In this document: one piece after another, positions 22,305 through 29,426 of the stretch
How the letters are laid out: every line of letters begins with the position of its first letter
How positions within the stretch are numbered: the first letter of the stretch is position 1
Notes under the pieces: model-generated
Databases searched by the model: none
Told to the model about the DNA's origin: nothing
Seen by the model: only the letters and a program-made list of their open reading frames with translations
Made by a program: the position numbers and the translations under genes
Assembly: GCA_023460085.1 (NCBI GenBank)
Contig: JAEWRI010000025.1
Coordinates: forward strand, 1-31,768
DNA: 31,768 nt
Reading direction: 5' to 3'
Source of the DNA: Bacillota bacterium
GTDB taxonomy: Bacteria; Bacillota; Clostridia; Christensenellales; SZUA-584

Positions 22305-23186
22305 TCAGTACAGCTTGTTCAGCGCGACCACGTCGTTGGACTTGACCATCTTTTCAATGCAGTTGGGGTTCTTGAACAGCGTGCAGGTGTACAGACTCTC
22401 GATGACGATGAGCTGTACGATGCGAACGGCCATGACCTCGCCGTTGACGTGCTCCTGAAACGCGGAGGTTAAAAGCACGATTTCGGCTTCCTTGGTCAGC
22501 GGCGATATGGGGAAATTGGTGATGGCGATGGCGGTGCGGCCCGCGCGGCGCAGGTGCTTGGCGGCTTCGACGATGGCCTTGCTGCGCCCGGAATGCGAGA
22601 TGAGCACCGCGACGTCGTTGGGCCCCAGCTGAGAGGCGAGAATGAGCATATGGTCGGCATCGCTGGTGGCGCTGCACGGGTAGCCGATGCGCGTGAATTT
22701 ATACATCGCCGAGAGCGCCACGGAGTGCGCGTCGCCCACGCCGAAGAATACGATCTTGTTTGCGCCGATCAGCGCGTTCACCGCGCGCTCATACTGCTTT
22801 TCGTCCACGATCATCAGCGTATCATGAAGCGCCTGCACGGAGGAATTGAATACCTTTTTGGTGATGTCCATGAGGCTGTCGTCGAAGCTGAACTTGCTGA
22901 ACTCGCGGTCGGGCGACTGCTTCATGTACTTCATGCGCGTCAGCTCCACCTTCAGCTCGGCAAAGCCGTCCAGCCCCATCTTACGCGACAGGCGCACAAA
23001 GGTGGGCTCGCTGCAGCCCGCGCGGCGCGCGGCCTCGGTAATGGTGGCGTCCGCGAGAAAATCCGGATTTTCCAACAGGAAATCCGCCGCCTTGCGCTCG
23101 GCGGTTTTCAGGCTGTCGTACACCGCCTGCAGCTTCAGCAGGCAAAACAGCGGTATTTTTTCGCTTATCTTCTGGTCGATGTTCAT
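22305..23186 (-). CDS. RpiR/MurR-family regulator with SIS domain
   Basis: This 293-aa protein has an N-terminal RpiR-type helix-turn-helix (about 15-90; TITEAARRAGCSEPTFVRLS). A SIS phosphosugar-binding domain follows (about 125-260; VFFGVGDAHSVAL, then LISHSGRSKAIVEAAK, then ITNFPISPL). Such regulators sense phosphorylated sugars or amino sugars. It is transcribed from its own strong promoter (23225-23253) that overlaps an inverted repeat, suggesting autoregulation. Upstream lie a PfkB kinase and DeoR regulator in the same direction, and the sensed ligand may be the kinase product or another phosphosugar in the isomerase/transketolase set (inference). Confidence 0.95.
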   Translation of the reverse strand: MNIDQKISEKIPLFCLLKLQAVYDSLKTAERKAADFLLENPDFLADATITEAARRAGCSEPTFVRLSRKMGLDGFAELKVELTRMKYMKQSPDREFSKFSFDDSLMDITKKVFNSSVQALHDTLMIVDEKQYERAVNALIGANKIVFFGVGDAHSVALSAMYKFTRIGYPCSATSDADHMLILASQLGPNDVAVLISHSGRSKAIVEAAKHLRRAGRTAIAITNFPISPLTKEAEIVLLTSAFQEHVNGEVMAVRIVQLIVIESLYTCTLFKNPNCIEKMVKSNDVVALNKLY

Positions 23187-23207
23187 CGTTTGTCTCCCGC
23201 GAAATGC

Positions 23208-23230
23208 TACAATTATCGAGCATAATTATA
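23208..23230. promoter_or_regulatory. Inverted repeat at the rpiR-like promoter
   Basis: Arms TACAATTAT (23208-23216) and ATAATTATA (23222-23230) are inverted with 8 of 9 matches and a 5-bp centre. The second arm covers the -10 box, so binding would block transcription. It is a good candidate operator for autorepression by the RpiR-type regulator. Confidence 0.6.
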
Positions 23231-23253
23231 CAACTTTCGCTTTGGATTGGCAA
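23225..23253 (-). promoter_or_regulatory. Sigma-A-type promoter of the rpiR-like gene
   Basis: On the minus strand TTGCCA (23253-23248), a 17-bp spacer and a perfect TATAAT (23230-23225) precede the gene by about 40 bp. It lies in the 88-bp gap after the PfkB gene, so the RpiR gene can be expressed independently. Confidence 0.8.
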
Positions 23254-23274
23254 ACGATTTGTAGGTTTGCGGTT

Positions 23275-24186
23275 TTATTGCGCGTTATCCAGCATATTCC
23301 ACACGCGTTCCAGCACCGGCATGGACACCTGTGTGGAACCATGCACCGTGACGGCCAGCGCACCCACGGCGTTGGCGAAGCGCAGCGCCGCCTCGAAGCC
23401 GCTGCCCGCGGCAAGCCGCGCGGCAAACGCGCCCAGAAACGCGTCACCCGCGCCCTGCGTATCCGCCACCGTCACGCGGTATCCGTCCGCGGCGACGGCG
23501 CCCTCCGCAGTGCAGAGTATCGCGCCGTGTTCCCCCAGCGTCACCACGACGGCCTTCGGCCCCAGCGCCAGAATTCGCCCCGCGCAGGCCTTTGCCGAAG
23601 CCGCGTCCGAAACCTCCCCGCCGCCCAGCGCGCCCGCTTCGGTTTCGTTGGCGATGATGAGGTCGGTATGCGACAGCACCGCCGCCGGAATATCCGTATA
23701 GGGCGAAGGGTTCAGCACGGTGGTCGCGCCGCACGCCTTCGCGCGCGCAAAGTACGCCTCCACCGCGTCCATGTTGATCTCCAGCTGCGCCGCGAGGATG
23801 TCCCCCGGCGCAAAATCCGCGGGCATGTCGGTTGGGATGGCGCGGTTCGCGCCTGGGTATACCACGATGCAGTTCGCGCCGTGGTCGTCCACATAGATGA
23901 CCGCGTTGCCGGAATTCATGTCCGCGCGCGTCACGCAGTCCGTGCCGATATCGCGCCGGCGCAGCGCGTCCAGCAGCGCCTCGCCCATGTCGTCGCGGCC
24001 CACCGCGCCGATGAACGAGACGTGCGCCCCGCAGTGCGCGGCAGCGCAGGCCTGATTGGCCCCCTTGCCGCCCGTCGCGGTGACGCACGTCGTCGCCGTC
24101 AGCGTCTCTCCCCTGCCCGGCAGTATTTTCACACGGTATGTCGTATCGATGTTGGCGCTGCCCAATATCCAAACGGTGTTTGCCAT
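23275..24186 (-). CDS. PfkB-family carbohydrate kinase (ribokinase-like)
   Basis: This 303-aa kinase has the N-terminal GSANID (9-14) and the GGKGANQA motif (39-46) that binds the sugar. The C-terminal anion-hole/catalytic motif is GAGDAF with Asp248 as base, followed by the ribokinase-like VTVHGSTQVSMP. It phosphorylates a sugar or nucleoside with ATP; the closest resemblance is to ribokinase, and the exact sugar is open. The start at 24186 is preferred for AGGGGA seven bases upstream; an ATG six codons earlier overlaps the DeoR stop. It is transcribed with the DeoR gene and probably supplies phosphosugar to the isomerase/transketolase set. Confidence 0.95.
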   Translation of the reverse strand: MANTVWILGSANIDTTYRVKILPGRGETLTATTCVTATGGKGANQACAAAHCGAHVSFIGAVGRDDMGEALLDALRRRDIGTDCVTRADMNSGNAVIYVDDHGANCIVVYPGANRAIPTDMPADFAPGDILAAQLEINMDAVEAYFARAKACGATTVLNPSPYTDIPAAVLSHTDLIIANETEAGALGGGEVSDAASAKACAGRILALGPKAVVVTLGEHGAILCTAEGAVAADGYRVTVADTQGAGDAFLGAFAARLAAGSGFEAALRFANAVGALAVTVHGSTQVSMPVLERVWNMLDNAQ

Positions 24187-24200
24187 TCGCTGTTCCCCTG

Positions 24201-24995
24201 TCATTCTGCGATGATTACGCGCACGCCCTTCTTCCTCAGCGCTTCGACAAGCGCTTTGGGCGCGTCCGCGTCCGTGACGAGCGTATGCACCTGCTCCAGC
24301 GGGCACACCGGCAGCAGCGATACGCGCCCCAGCTTGACGCTGTCCGCCACGATGATGACCTCCGCGCAGTTTTCGATCATCACCTTCTTGAGCTCCGCCT
24401 TGACTTCCTCCGAAGAGGTGATGCCCTTCTCCGGCGACACGCCGCTCGCGCCCAGTATCGCCTTGTCGGCGTAGAACTTCTTTGCCGTCTCCTCCGCTAT
24501 CTTGCCGTTGTACGAAAGGTCCCGATGGCGGAATATGCCGCCGGTGGAGATGACCTCCACGTTGTCCATGTCGGCGGTCTTCAAACAGATGTTGATGTCG
24601 TTGGTGATGATGGTGATGCGCTTGTCCTTCGGCAGGCAGCTTGCCACCTGCAGCGTCGTCGTGCCGTCGTCCATCATGATGCTCTCGCCGTCCAGGATGA
24701 GCTTCGCCACCGCGCGCCCGATGCTCTCCTTGCCGCCGATGCTCTGCTTCATCCGGCTCTTATACTCCGGGTCGATGCTGTTGTCCCGGATGACGCCGTT
24801 TTCGCGCACGATGGCACCGCCGTGCGTGCGGGTGATGTGCTCGCGCTTTTCCAGCTCGCGCAAATCCGAGCGGATTGTCGCACCGGACACGCCAAAGGCC
24901 CGGACGAGCTCCTCCACGTCTACGGATTTTCTTTCACATATGTAGTCATAGACTTCCTTCAGCCGCTGTTCGGCGAAGCGCCGGGAGTTGCTCAA
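24201..24995 (-). CDS. DeoR-family transcriptional regulator, TTG start
   Basis: This 264-aa regulator has an N-terminal DeoR helix-turn-helix (about 10-60; VDVEELVRAFGVSGATIRSDL and the THGGAIV signature). A C-terminal phosphosugar-sensing domain follows (IMMDDGTTTLQVASCL, VISTGGIFR, VIIVADSVKLG). The frame opens at TTG 25019, but that codon is only about 8 nt past the predicted transcription start. I choose TTG 24995, with AGAGGTGG six bases upstream and a leader near 32 nt. It probably controls the adjacent sugar-phosphate genes, with a phosphorylated sugar as effector. It is directly followed by the PfkB kinase, 14 bp away. Confidence 0.92.
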   Translation of the reverse strand: MSNSRRFAEQRLKEVYDYICERKSVDVEELVRAFGVSGATIRSDLRELEKREHITRTHGGAIVRENGVIRDNSIDPEYKSRMKQSIGGKESIGRAVAKLILDGESIMMDDGTTTLQVASCLPKDKRITIITNDINICLKTADMDNVEVISTGGIFRHRDLSYNGKIAEETAKKFYADKAILGASGVSPEKGITSSEEVKAELKKVMIENCAEVIIVADSVKLGRVSLLPVCPLEQVHTLVTDADAPKALVEALRKKGVRVIIAE

Positions 24996-25033
24996 TTCCT
25001 TCCACCTCTTATGAAACAATTCGGTAATTAACC

Positions 25034-25061
25034 ATTATATAGAGTAACCGATCCGTTTCAA
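25034..25061 (-). promoter_or_regulatory. Promoter of the deoR-pfkB transcript
   Basis: On the minus strand TTGAAA (25061-25056), a 16-bp spacer and TATAAT (25039-25034) form a strong promoter just after the RpiB gene stop at 25084. GGTTA words occur on both sides of the -10, 16 bp apart, and might be operator half-sites. No terminator separates it from the isomerase operon, so readthrough is possible. Confidence 0.75.
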
Positions 25062-25083
25062 GAATTCAATCGGGGATTTCCCG

Positions 25084-25545
25084 TTATTTCCCGAGATGCG
25101 AACCGTATTTTTCCTCCAGCTGGCGGATCTTATCCACGCGCGGGATATGCCGCCCGCCCGTGAACTCGTGGCTCAAAAACGCATCCACGATATCGAGGGA
25201 TAAGCCGAGGCCGGTTACCCACGCGCCGAGGCACAGTACATTGGCGTCGTTGTGCTCGCGCGTCATCTTCGCCATGTAGGCGTTGGTGCACAGCGCCGCG
25301 CGAATGCCCGGCACCTTGCCCGCCGCCATCGTCATGCCGACGCCCGTGCCGCAGAGCAGTATGCCCTTGTCATACTGTCCCAGCGACACCTTCTCCGCCA
25401 GGCCCGCCGCAATGAACGGATAATCGATGGGCTCGCTGCTGCTTGCGCCGAGGTCGTCCGTATCGTATCCCTTCTCGATGAGGTGGGCTTTAATCTTTTC
25501 CTTGAGCTCGTATCCCGCGTGCTCGCTCGCGATGGCTATCTTCAT
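25084..25545 (-). CDS. rpiB: Ribose-5-phosphate isomerase B-type isomerase (canonical copy)
   Basis: This 153-aa protein is a LacA/LacB/RpiB-family aldose-ketose isomerase. It keeps catalytic Cys65 in LLCGTGVGM, His9 in SEHAGYELK and His98 in REHNDANVL, the residues used by ribose-5-phosphate isomerase B for ring opening and proton transfer. Length is typical. Its ATG overlaps the stop of the transketolase N-terminal gene by one base (TGATG), with AAGGAG upstream. The open frame before the ATG is a shadow. It interconverts ribose- and ribulose-5-phosphate or a related sugar phosphate (allose-6-phosphate is a known alternative in the family). A diverged paralogue heads the same operon at 27330-27788. 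Confidence 0.92.
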   Translation of the reverse strand: MKIAIASEHAGYELKEKIKAHLIEKGYDTDDLGASSSEPIDYPFIAAGLAEKVSLGQYDKGILLCGTGVGMTMAAGKVPGIRAALCTNAYMAKMTREHNDANVLCLGAWVTGLGLSLDIVDAFLSHEFTGGRHIPRVDKIRQLEEKYGSHLGK

Positions 25546-26366
25546 CAGAATCCCAGCTCCTTCAGCGTCTGCTCCATCTGCTCCTTCGTGGGGGGCGTGT
25601 AGTGCAGCGCGGGCTTGTCGAGCATGTACGACGCGCCGCAGCCCTTTACGGTATTGGCGATTATCATCGTGGGCTTGCCCTTCGTCTCGCGGGCCATGTC
25701 GAACGCGGACACGATCTGGTTTAAGTTGTGACCGTCGATATCGAGCACCTGCCAGCCGAAGCTGCGCCATTTGTCGTACAGCGGCTCGGTGTCGAGTATG
25801 TCCTTGGTCGCACCGTCGTTCTGGTACCGGTTGCGGTCAAGTATGGCGGTTAAGTTGTCCAGCTTGAAGTGGGGCGCAGCCATCGCAGCCTCCCAAATCT
25901 GGCCCTCGCCCAGCTCGCCGTCGCCGAGGATAGCGTACACGCGCACGTCCTTCTTGCGCATCTTCGCGCCCATGGCGATGCCGCACGCCGCCGAGAGCCC
26001 GAGGCCCAGCGAGCCTGTGGTAATATCCACGCCCGGGATGTGGTTGCACGGATGCCCCTGCAGCAGGCTGTCTATCTGGCGAAGATGCCAGATTTCGTCC
26101 ATCGGGAAGAAACCCGCTTCGGCAAGCGCCGAATACCAGATGGGCGCGCCGTGTCCCTTGGACAGTATGACGCGATCTCTGTCCTCCCAGCGCGGGTTCT
26201 TCGCGTCGTAGCGCAGATCGTGGAAGTACAGCGCCGCCATGATGTGCGCCAGCGAGAAACTGCCGCCCGGATGACCGCTCTGCGCATGGTACGTCATCTC
26301 GATGACGTGTTTGCGCAGCACTTTCGATTTATAATCCAGTTCCTCAAATTGCTCTGTGGTCAGCAT
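25545..26366 (-). CDS. Transketolase, N-terminal (ThDP-binding) subunit
   Basis: This 273-aa protein is the N-terminal half of a split transketolase. GHPGGS at 31-36, SKGHGAP at 69-75, and the ThDP/Mg motif starting GDGELGEGQIWEA at 148 and reaching NRYQNDG near 179-185 are visible. It forms an active enzyme with the C-terminal subunit, whose gene precedes it and overlaps it by seven bases. Transketolase moves a two-carbon unit between ketose and aldose phosphates. The order C-terminal then N-terminal is the reverse of the usual one. Catabolic clusters often carry such split copies in addition to a housekeeping enzyme, for instance for D-apulose 4-phosphate. Confidence 0.95.
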   Translation of the reverse strand: MLTTEQFEELDYKSKVLRKHVIEMTYHAQSGHPGGSFSLAHIMAALYFHDLRYDAKNPRWEDRDRVILSKGHGAPIWYSALAEAGFFPMDEIWHLRQIDSLLQGHPCNHIPGVDITTGSLGLGLSAACGIAMGAKMRKKDVRVYAILGDGELGEGQIWEAAMAAPHFKLDNLTAILDRNRYQNDGATKDILDTEPLYDKWRSFGWQVLDIDGHNLNQIVSAFDMARETKGKPTMIIANTVKGCGASYMLDKPALHYTPPTKEQMEQTLKELGF

Positions 26367-27316
26367 TTGCCGCTCCCGTCCTTCCTCGCGATGGCCTGTT
26401 TGGCGGCGCGATAGATGTCTTCAGCCGTGAGGCCGTACTTTTTCATCAGCGAACTGCATTCGCCCGACTCCGCGAAGGTGTCCTTCACGGCGACATGCTC
26501 CATGGGCACCGGGGCGTTCTTCACGAGGCATTCCGCCACCGCGCCGCCCGCGCCTCCGAAGCAGTTGTGATCCTCCGCCACGACCAGCGCGCCCGTCTCG
26601 CGTGCCGCCGCCACGACGCATTCCGTATCGAGCGGCTTCACCGAGCGCAGGTTCACAACGCGCGCGTCGATGCCCTCGGCCTCCAGCTTCTTCGCGGCCT
26701 GCAGCGATTCCCACACCATGAGGCCCACCGCCGCCAGCGTCACGTCCTTGCCGTCCCGCAGTACTTCGGCTTTGCCGAGGCGGAAATCCACGGCGTCCTT
26801 ATCCTCGTGAAGCACCTCGGCCTCGCCGCGGCCCAGCCGCAGGAACACCGGCCCCGGCGTCCGCACGGCCTCGCGCAGCGCGGCGCATACCTCGCCCGGG
26901 TCCGCCGCTACCAGCACCTTCATGTTGGGGATGGCGCGCATGATGGCGATGTCCTCGATGGCCTGATGCGTCACGCCGTCCTGCCCGACGCTGATGCCGC
27001 CGTGCGTCGCCACGACCTTGACGTTCAGGTTGGGATAGCACAGCATGTTGCGTATCTGCTCGAACGGCTTCTCCGTCGCGAACACCGAGTACGCCGTGAA
27101 TATCACCGGCGAACCCCACGTAGCCAGCCCCGCCGATATACCCACGGCGTCGGCCTCCGCAATGCCCACAGAATAGAATCGTTCCGGAAATTTCTCCTTG
27201 AACTTGATGGAGCGCGTGGACTTCGACACGTCGGCCGTCACCACCGCGAGCTCCGGGTACTCCTCGCCCATGCGGACGAACGCTTCGCCCAGGGCATCCC
27301 TGAAATTGCCTTCCAT
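26360..27316 (-). CDS. Transketolase, C-terminal subunit
   Basis: This 318-aa protein carries the pyrimidine-binding and C-terminal domains. The ThDP-activating Glu54 lies in GIAEADAVGISAGLA, where the more usual form has GIAEQNM. THGGISVGQDGVTHQ near 105 is the substrate-channel signature, and HNCFGGAGGAVAE near 268 lies in the C-terminal domain. The ATG at 27316 has AGGAG five bases upstream; the longer frame is unsupported. It lies 13 bp after the diverged RpiB gene and overlaps the N-terminal subunit gene, so subunits are probably made in step. Confidence 0.95.
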   Translation of the reverse strand: MEGNFRDALGEAFVRMGEEYPELAVVTADVSKSTRSIKFKEKFPERFYSVGIAEADAVGISAGLATWGSPVIFTAYSVFATEKPFEQIRNMLCYPNLNVKVVATHGGISVGQDGVTHQAIEDIAIMRAIPNMKVLVAADPGEVCAALREAVRTPGPVFLRLGRGEAEVLHEDKDAVDFRLGKAEVLRDGKDVTLAAVGLMVWESLQAAKKLEAEGIDARVVNLRSVKPLDTECVVAAARETGALVVAEDHNCFGGAGGAVAECLVKNAPVPMEHVAVKDTFAESGECSSLMKKYGLTAEDIYRAAKQAIARKDGSGKC

Positions 27317-27329
27317 TGTTGCTCCTGCC

Positions 27330-27788
27330 TTACTTAAAATTGTATGATTCGAATTCACGGATGCGCTCCACCTTGGGTGTCGAGCTGGAGGGTTTGAACT
27401 CCAGCGAGAGCCATTCGCGAACGATCTTCTTGGCGAGCTCCGGCCCGATGACGCGCGCGCCCATCGTCAGCACGTTGGTGTCGTTGCTGAGGCGCGCCCT
27501 CTCCGCCGAGAAGCTGTCGTGGCATACCGCCGCGGTGATGCCCTTGAACTTATTGGCCGCGATGGCCATGCCGATGCCGGTGCCGCAGAACAGCATGCCT
27601 TCCAGCGTATACCCGCTGTTTATGATGGCTTCGCACACCCTTTGTGCCACGTCGGGATACATCGTTTCATCCATCTCTTCATATACGCCGAGGTCTCGGT
27701 ACTTGGCACCCATTTCGTCCAGCACCTTCATGATGGTCTTTTTGAGCGGCAGTCCCGCGTTGTCACAGCCCAGTACCAATTCTTTCAT
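27330..27788 (-). CDS. RpiB/LacAB-family sugar-phosphate isomerase, diverged active site
   Basis: This 152-aa paralogue keeps the central Cys (MLFCGTGIGMAIAA near 68) and the overall family layout, but both histidines used by ribose-5-phosphate isomerase B are replaced. CDNAGL has Asn at position 10, and RLSNDTNVL has Ser where REHNDANVL is usual. This argues for another substrate. Known alternatives in the family include galactose-6-phosphate and tetrulose (erythrulose) phosphates. It is the first gene of the isomerase/transketolase operon, with GGAGGG before the ATG and a near-consensus promoter upstream. Partnership with transketolase would suit entry of erythrose-4-phosphate or a pentose phosphate (inference). 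Confidence 0.88.
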   Translation of the reverse strand: MKELVLGCDNAGLPLKKTIMKVLDEMGAKYRDLGVYEEMDETMYPDVAQRVCEAIINSGYTLEGMLFCGTGIGMAIAANKFKGITAAVCHDSFSAERARLSNDTNVLTMGARVIGPELAKKIVREWLSLEFKPSSSTPKVERIREFESYNFK

Positions 27789-27811
27789 TTTGTCATCCCT
27801 CCCACGGTCTC

Positions 27812-27852
27812 AGTATATGATATTTTCGTTTAGCTGTCAATTATATTCGTTT
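27812..27852 (-). promoter_or_regulatory. Near-consensus promoter with 21-bp-spaced direct repeats
   Basis: On the minus strand a perfect TTGACA (27840-27835), a 17-bp spacer and TATACT (27817-27812) precede the isomerase/transketolase operon. AAACGAATATA (27852-27842) and AAACGAAAATA (27831-27821) are direct repeats offset by 21 bp, two helical turns, on either side of the -35 box. An A-rich stretch lies further upstream. The repeats are candidate sites for the DeoR- or RpiR-type regulator of this region. Confidence 0.75.
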
Positions 27853-27973
27853 TATTTTTATTTGTTTTCATTTTACCGGTGCACGGGAGCGCGCGTGATC
27901 GGTTGATACGCGTATGTCCACAGTGCATCCCGTCGATATTCAATTCATGCGTGGCACATATGTGCAAACCGTT

Positions 27974-28011
27974 GCGTCCGTCGGCGCGTACAGGAGTCCG
28001 CGCCCTACGGG
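27974..28011. repeat. Distant copy of the 143-bp repeat end
   Basis: GCGTCCGTCGGCGCGT, a short variable stretch, and CGCGCCCTACGGG match the right end of the tandem units at 1-430 (GCATCCGTCGGCGCGT ... CGCGCCCTACGGG). It shows that this unit is a dispersed family and not only a local tandem array. Confidence 0.7.
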
Positions 28012-28045
28012 TTTCCGCGATATCGTCGCATTCTGCGCGAGGCCA

Positions 28046-28096
28046 AAGCCTTCCCCATGGGGAAGGTGGCCGCCGAAGGCGGACGGATGAGGTGTC
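28046..28096. repeat. REP-like double palindrome, opposite orientation
   Basis: An 18-bp perfect palindrome CCTTCCCCATGGGGAAGG (28049-28066) is followed by a CCGCC/GGCGG hairpin with GAA loop (28070-28082) and GGATGAGGTG. This mirrors the element at 1571-1620 read on the other strand. Confidence 0.7.
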
Positions 28097-28138
28097 AAAC
28101 CGACTTTGTTATCCGCATAAGGCCCCCTTGCGCACCAC

Positions 28139-28282
28139 ACCACAAAGCTATGCTTTGCGGGGACCCCGTTAACCACCCCACAAAGCTATGCTTTGCGGGG
28201 ACCCCGTTAACCACCCCACAAAGCTGCGCTTTGCGGGGACCCCGTTAACCACCCCACAAAGCTGCGCTTTGCGGGGACCCCG
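28139..28282. repeat. Four tandem copies of a 38-bp unit
   Basis: CACAAAGCT starts at 28141, 28179, 28217 and 28255, a strict 38-bp period. Copies one and two read AGCTATGCTTTG, copies three and four AGCTGCGCTTTG, as if pairs had been duplicated. Each unit holds a near-palindrome (CCCCACAAAGC opposite GCTTTGCGGGG) and the linker ACCCCGTTAACCAC. There are no unique spacers, so it is not CRISPR. Short frames through the array are repeat artefacts. Confidence 0.9.
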
Positions 28283-28293
28283 GGCCGGGGGCT

Positions 28294-28387
28294 GTCACCG
28301 AAGGTGACTGGGGGATTGCAACCTGAAGGAGCGTCCCTATCCCTCCACCGCTCACGCGGTCCCCCTCCCTTTAGGCAAGGGAGGCTT
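28294..28387. repeat. Further hairpins of the REP-like family
   Basis: GTCACC-GAA-GGTGAC (28294-28308), ACCGC-TCAC-GCGGT (28347-28360) and CCTCCCTT with AAGGGAGG around a 5-nt loop (28364-28384) follow each other just past the dehydrogenase stop. The last two resemble a diverged copy of the 1571-1620 element in the same orientation. They may fold at the 3' end of the dehydrogenase mRNA, but no T-run is present. Confidence 0.6.
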
Positions 28388-28400
28388 GCGATGCTTGCGG

Positions 28401-29399
28401 TTACGGCGTGAATACCAGCTTCAAGCCCTTGCGCTCCGAGCCGAGACGGAAAGCCTCGTCGGCTTCGTCCAGAGAGAAGCGGTGCGTCACCACGTCGGCG
28501 AGGTGCTCTATCGTGCGCACGAGGTCTATCATGCCCGGCAGTTCCGTGTCGTGGAAGTTGCGCGAGCCCTTGATGGTAATCTCCTTGGAGACCACCATGT
28601 CGTAGAAGTTCAGCGTAATCTCGGTGCACACGCCCACCTGCACCAGCATGCCCCGGTTTCTCAGCACTTCCAGGTCGGTCTTGATGGCGCGGGCGTTGCC
28701 GGAGCAGTCGATGATCTTGCCAAGGCCGCGCCCGTCCGTGAGCTTATTCACCTCGGCCTGCACGTCGCCGCGCCCGTTGATGGTGTATGTCGCGCCGAAG
28801 CTGCGCGCAGCCTCCAGCCGCTCGTCCACCACGTCGATGGCGACCACCACGCCGCCCATGTGCACGACGCTGAGAATGCACATCATGCCCAGCGGCCCCG
28901 CGCCCGATATGCCCACGAGCTCGCCCGGCACGATATTGGCAAGGCGTGCGGCGTGGTACGGCGTACCCAGCGCGTCGGTTAACAGCACGCCCTGCTCGAA
29001 GGACAAATCGTCCGGCAGGTGGCGCAGCTGCTTCTCCGATACCGCGATGTACTCCGCGTCGCCGCCGTCCTCATCGAAGCCGATGCACGTCATCTGCTTG
29101 CAGAAGATGAAGTCCCCCGCCTTGCAGTGCTCGCATTCGTGGCAGGTGATGTGGCAGTTGATGAACACGCGATCGCCCGGCTTGAACTCCGTGCAGCCGT
29201 TCACCTGCTCGACGACGCCTGAAACCTCGTGGCCGGGGATGATGTCGGACTGCTTGTCGGCGTGGTACAGCAGCTCGAGGTCTGTGCCGCAGATGCCCGC
29301 GGCCTTCACGCGCACAAGCGCACAGCCCGGCTTCGGCTCCGGAATGGGTCTTTCCACGGGATATGCATGGCGCTTGCCGTCCAGTATGATCGCTTTCAT
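28401..29399 (-). CDS. Zn-dependent alcohol/polyol dehydrogenase
   Basis: This 332-aa medium-chain dehydrogenase has catalytic-zinc ligands Cys37 (GICGTD) and His57-Glu58 (PGHEVSG). The four structural-zinc cysteines are Cys86, 89, 92 and 100. The Rossmann motif GISGAGPLG lies near 163-171. It resembles threonine, sorbitol and galactitol-type dehydrogenases, which oxidise secondary alcohols with NAD. GGGAGG lies upstream of the ATG, 27 bp after the SDR gene. It is last in a minus-strand run that enters the window from the right. Its substrate is probably a polyol or sugar-acid, by context. Confidence 0.93.
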   Translation of the reverse strand: MKAIILDGKRHAYPVERPIPEPKPGCALVRVKAAGICGTDLELLYHADKQSDIIPGHEVSGVVEQVNGCTEFKPGDRVFINCHITCHECEHCKAGDFIFCKQMTCIGFDEDGGDAEYIAVSEKQLRHLPDDLSFEQGVLLTDALGTPYHAARLANIVPGELVGISGAGPLGMMCILSVVHMGGVVVAIDVVDERLEAARSFGATYTINGRGDVQAEVNKLTDGRGLGKIIDCSGNARAIKTDLEVLRNRGMLVQVGVCTEITLNFYDMVVSKEITIKGSRNFHDTELPGMIDLVRTIEHLADVVTHRFSLDEADEAFRLGSERKGLKLVFTP

Positions 29400-29426
29400 T
29401 TCCGCTTTCCTCCCGCTTATTCTCTT

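Noticed and set aside
22846..24474. 542-aa plus-strand open frame
   Set aside because: It is antisense to RpiR, PfkB and DeoR genes with intact family motifs, and is a low-complexity Arg/His-rich product.
24996..25019. Upstream TTG as the DeoR start
   Set aside because: It lacks a Shine-Dalgarno sequence and would leave a leader of only about 8 nt from the predicted transcription start.
25546..25770. N-terminal extension of the canonical RpiB frame
   Set aside because: The extra residues are an out-of-frame reading of the transketolase gene; the family start MKIAIASEHAG is at 25545.
28139..28282. CRISPR-like array
   Set aside because: The 38-bp units are contiguous, with no unique spacers and no cas genes nearby.
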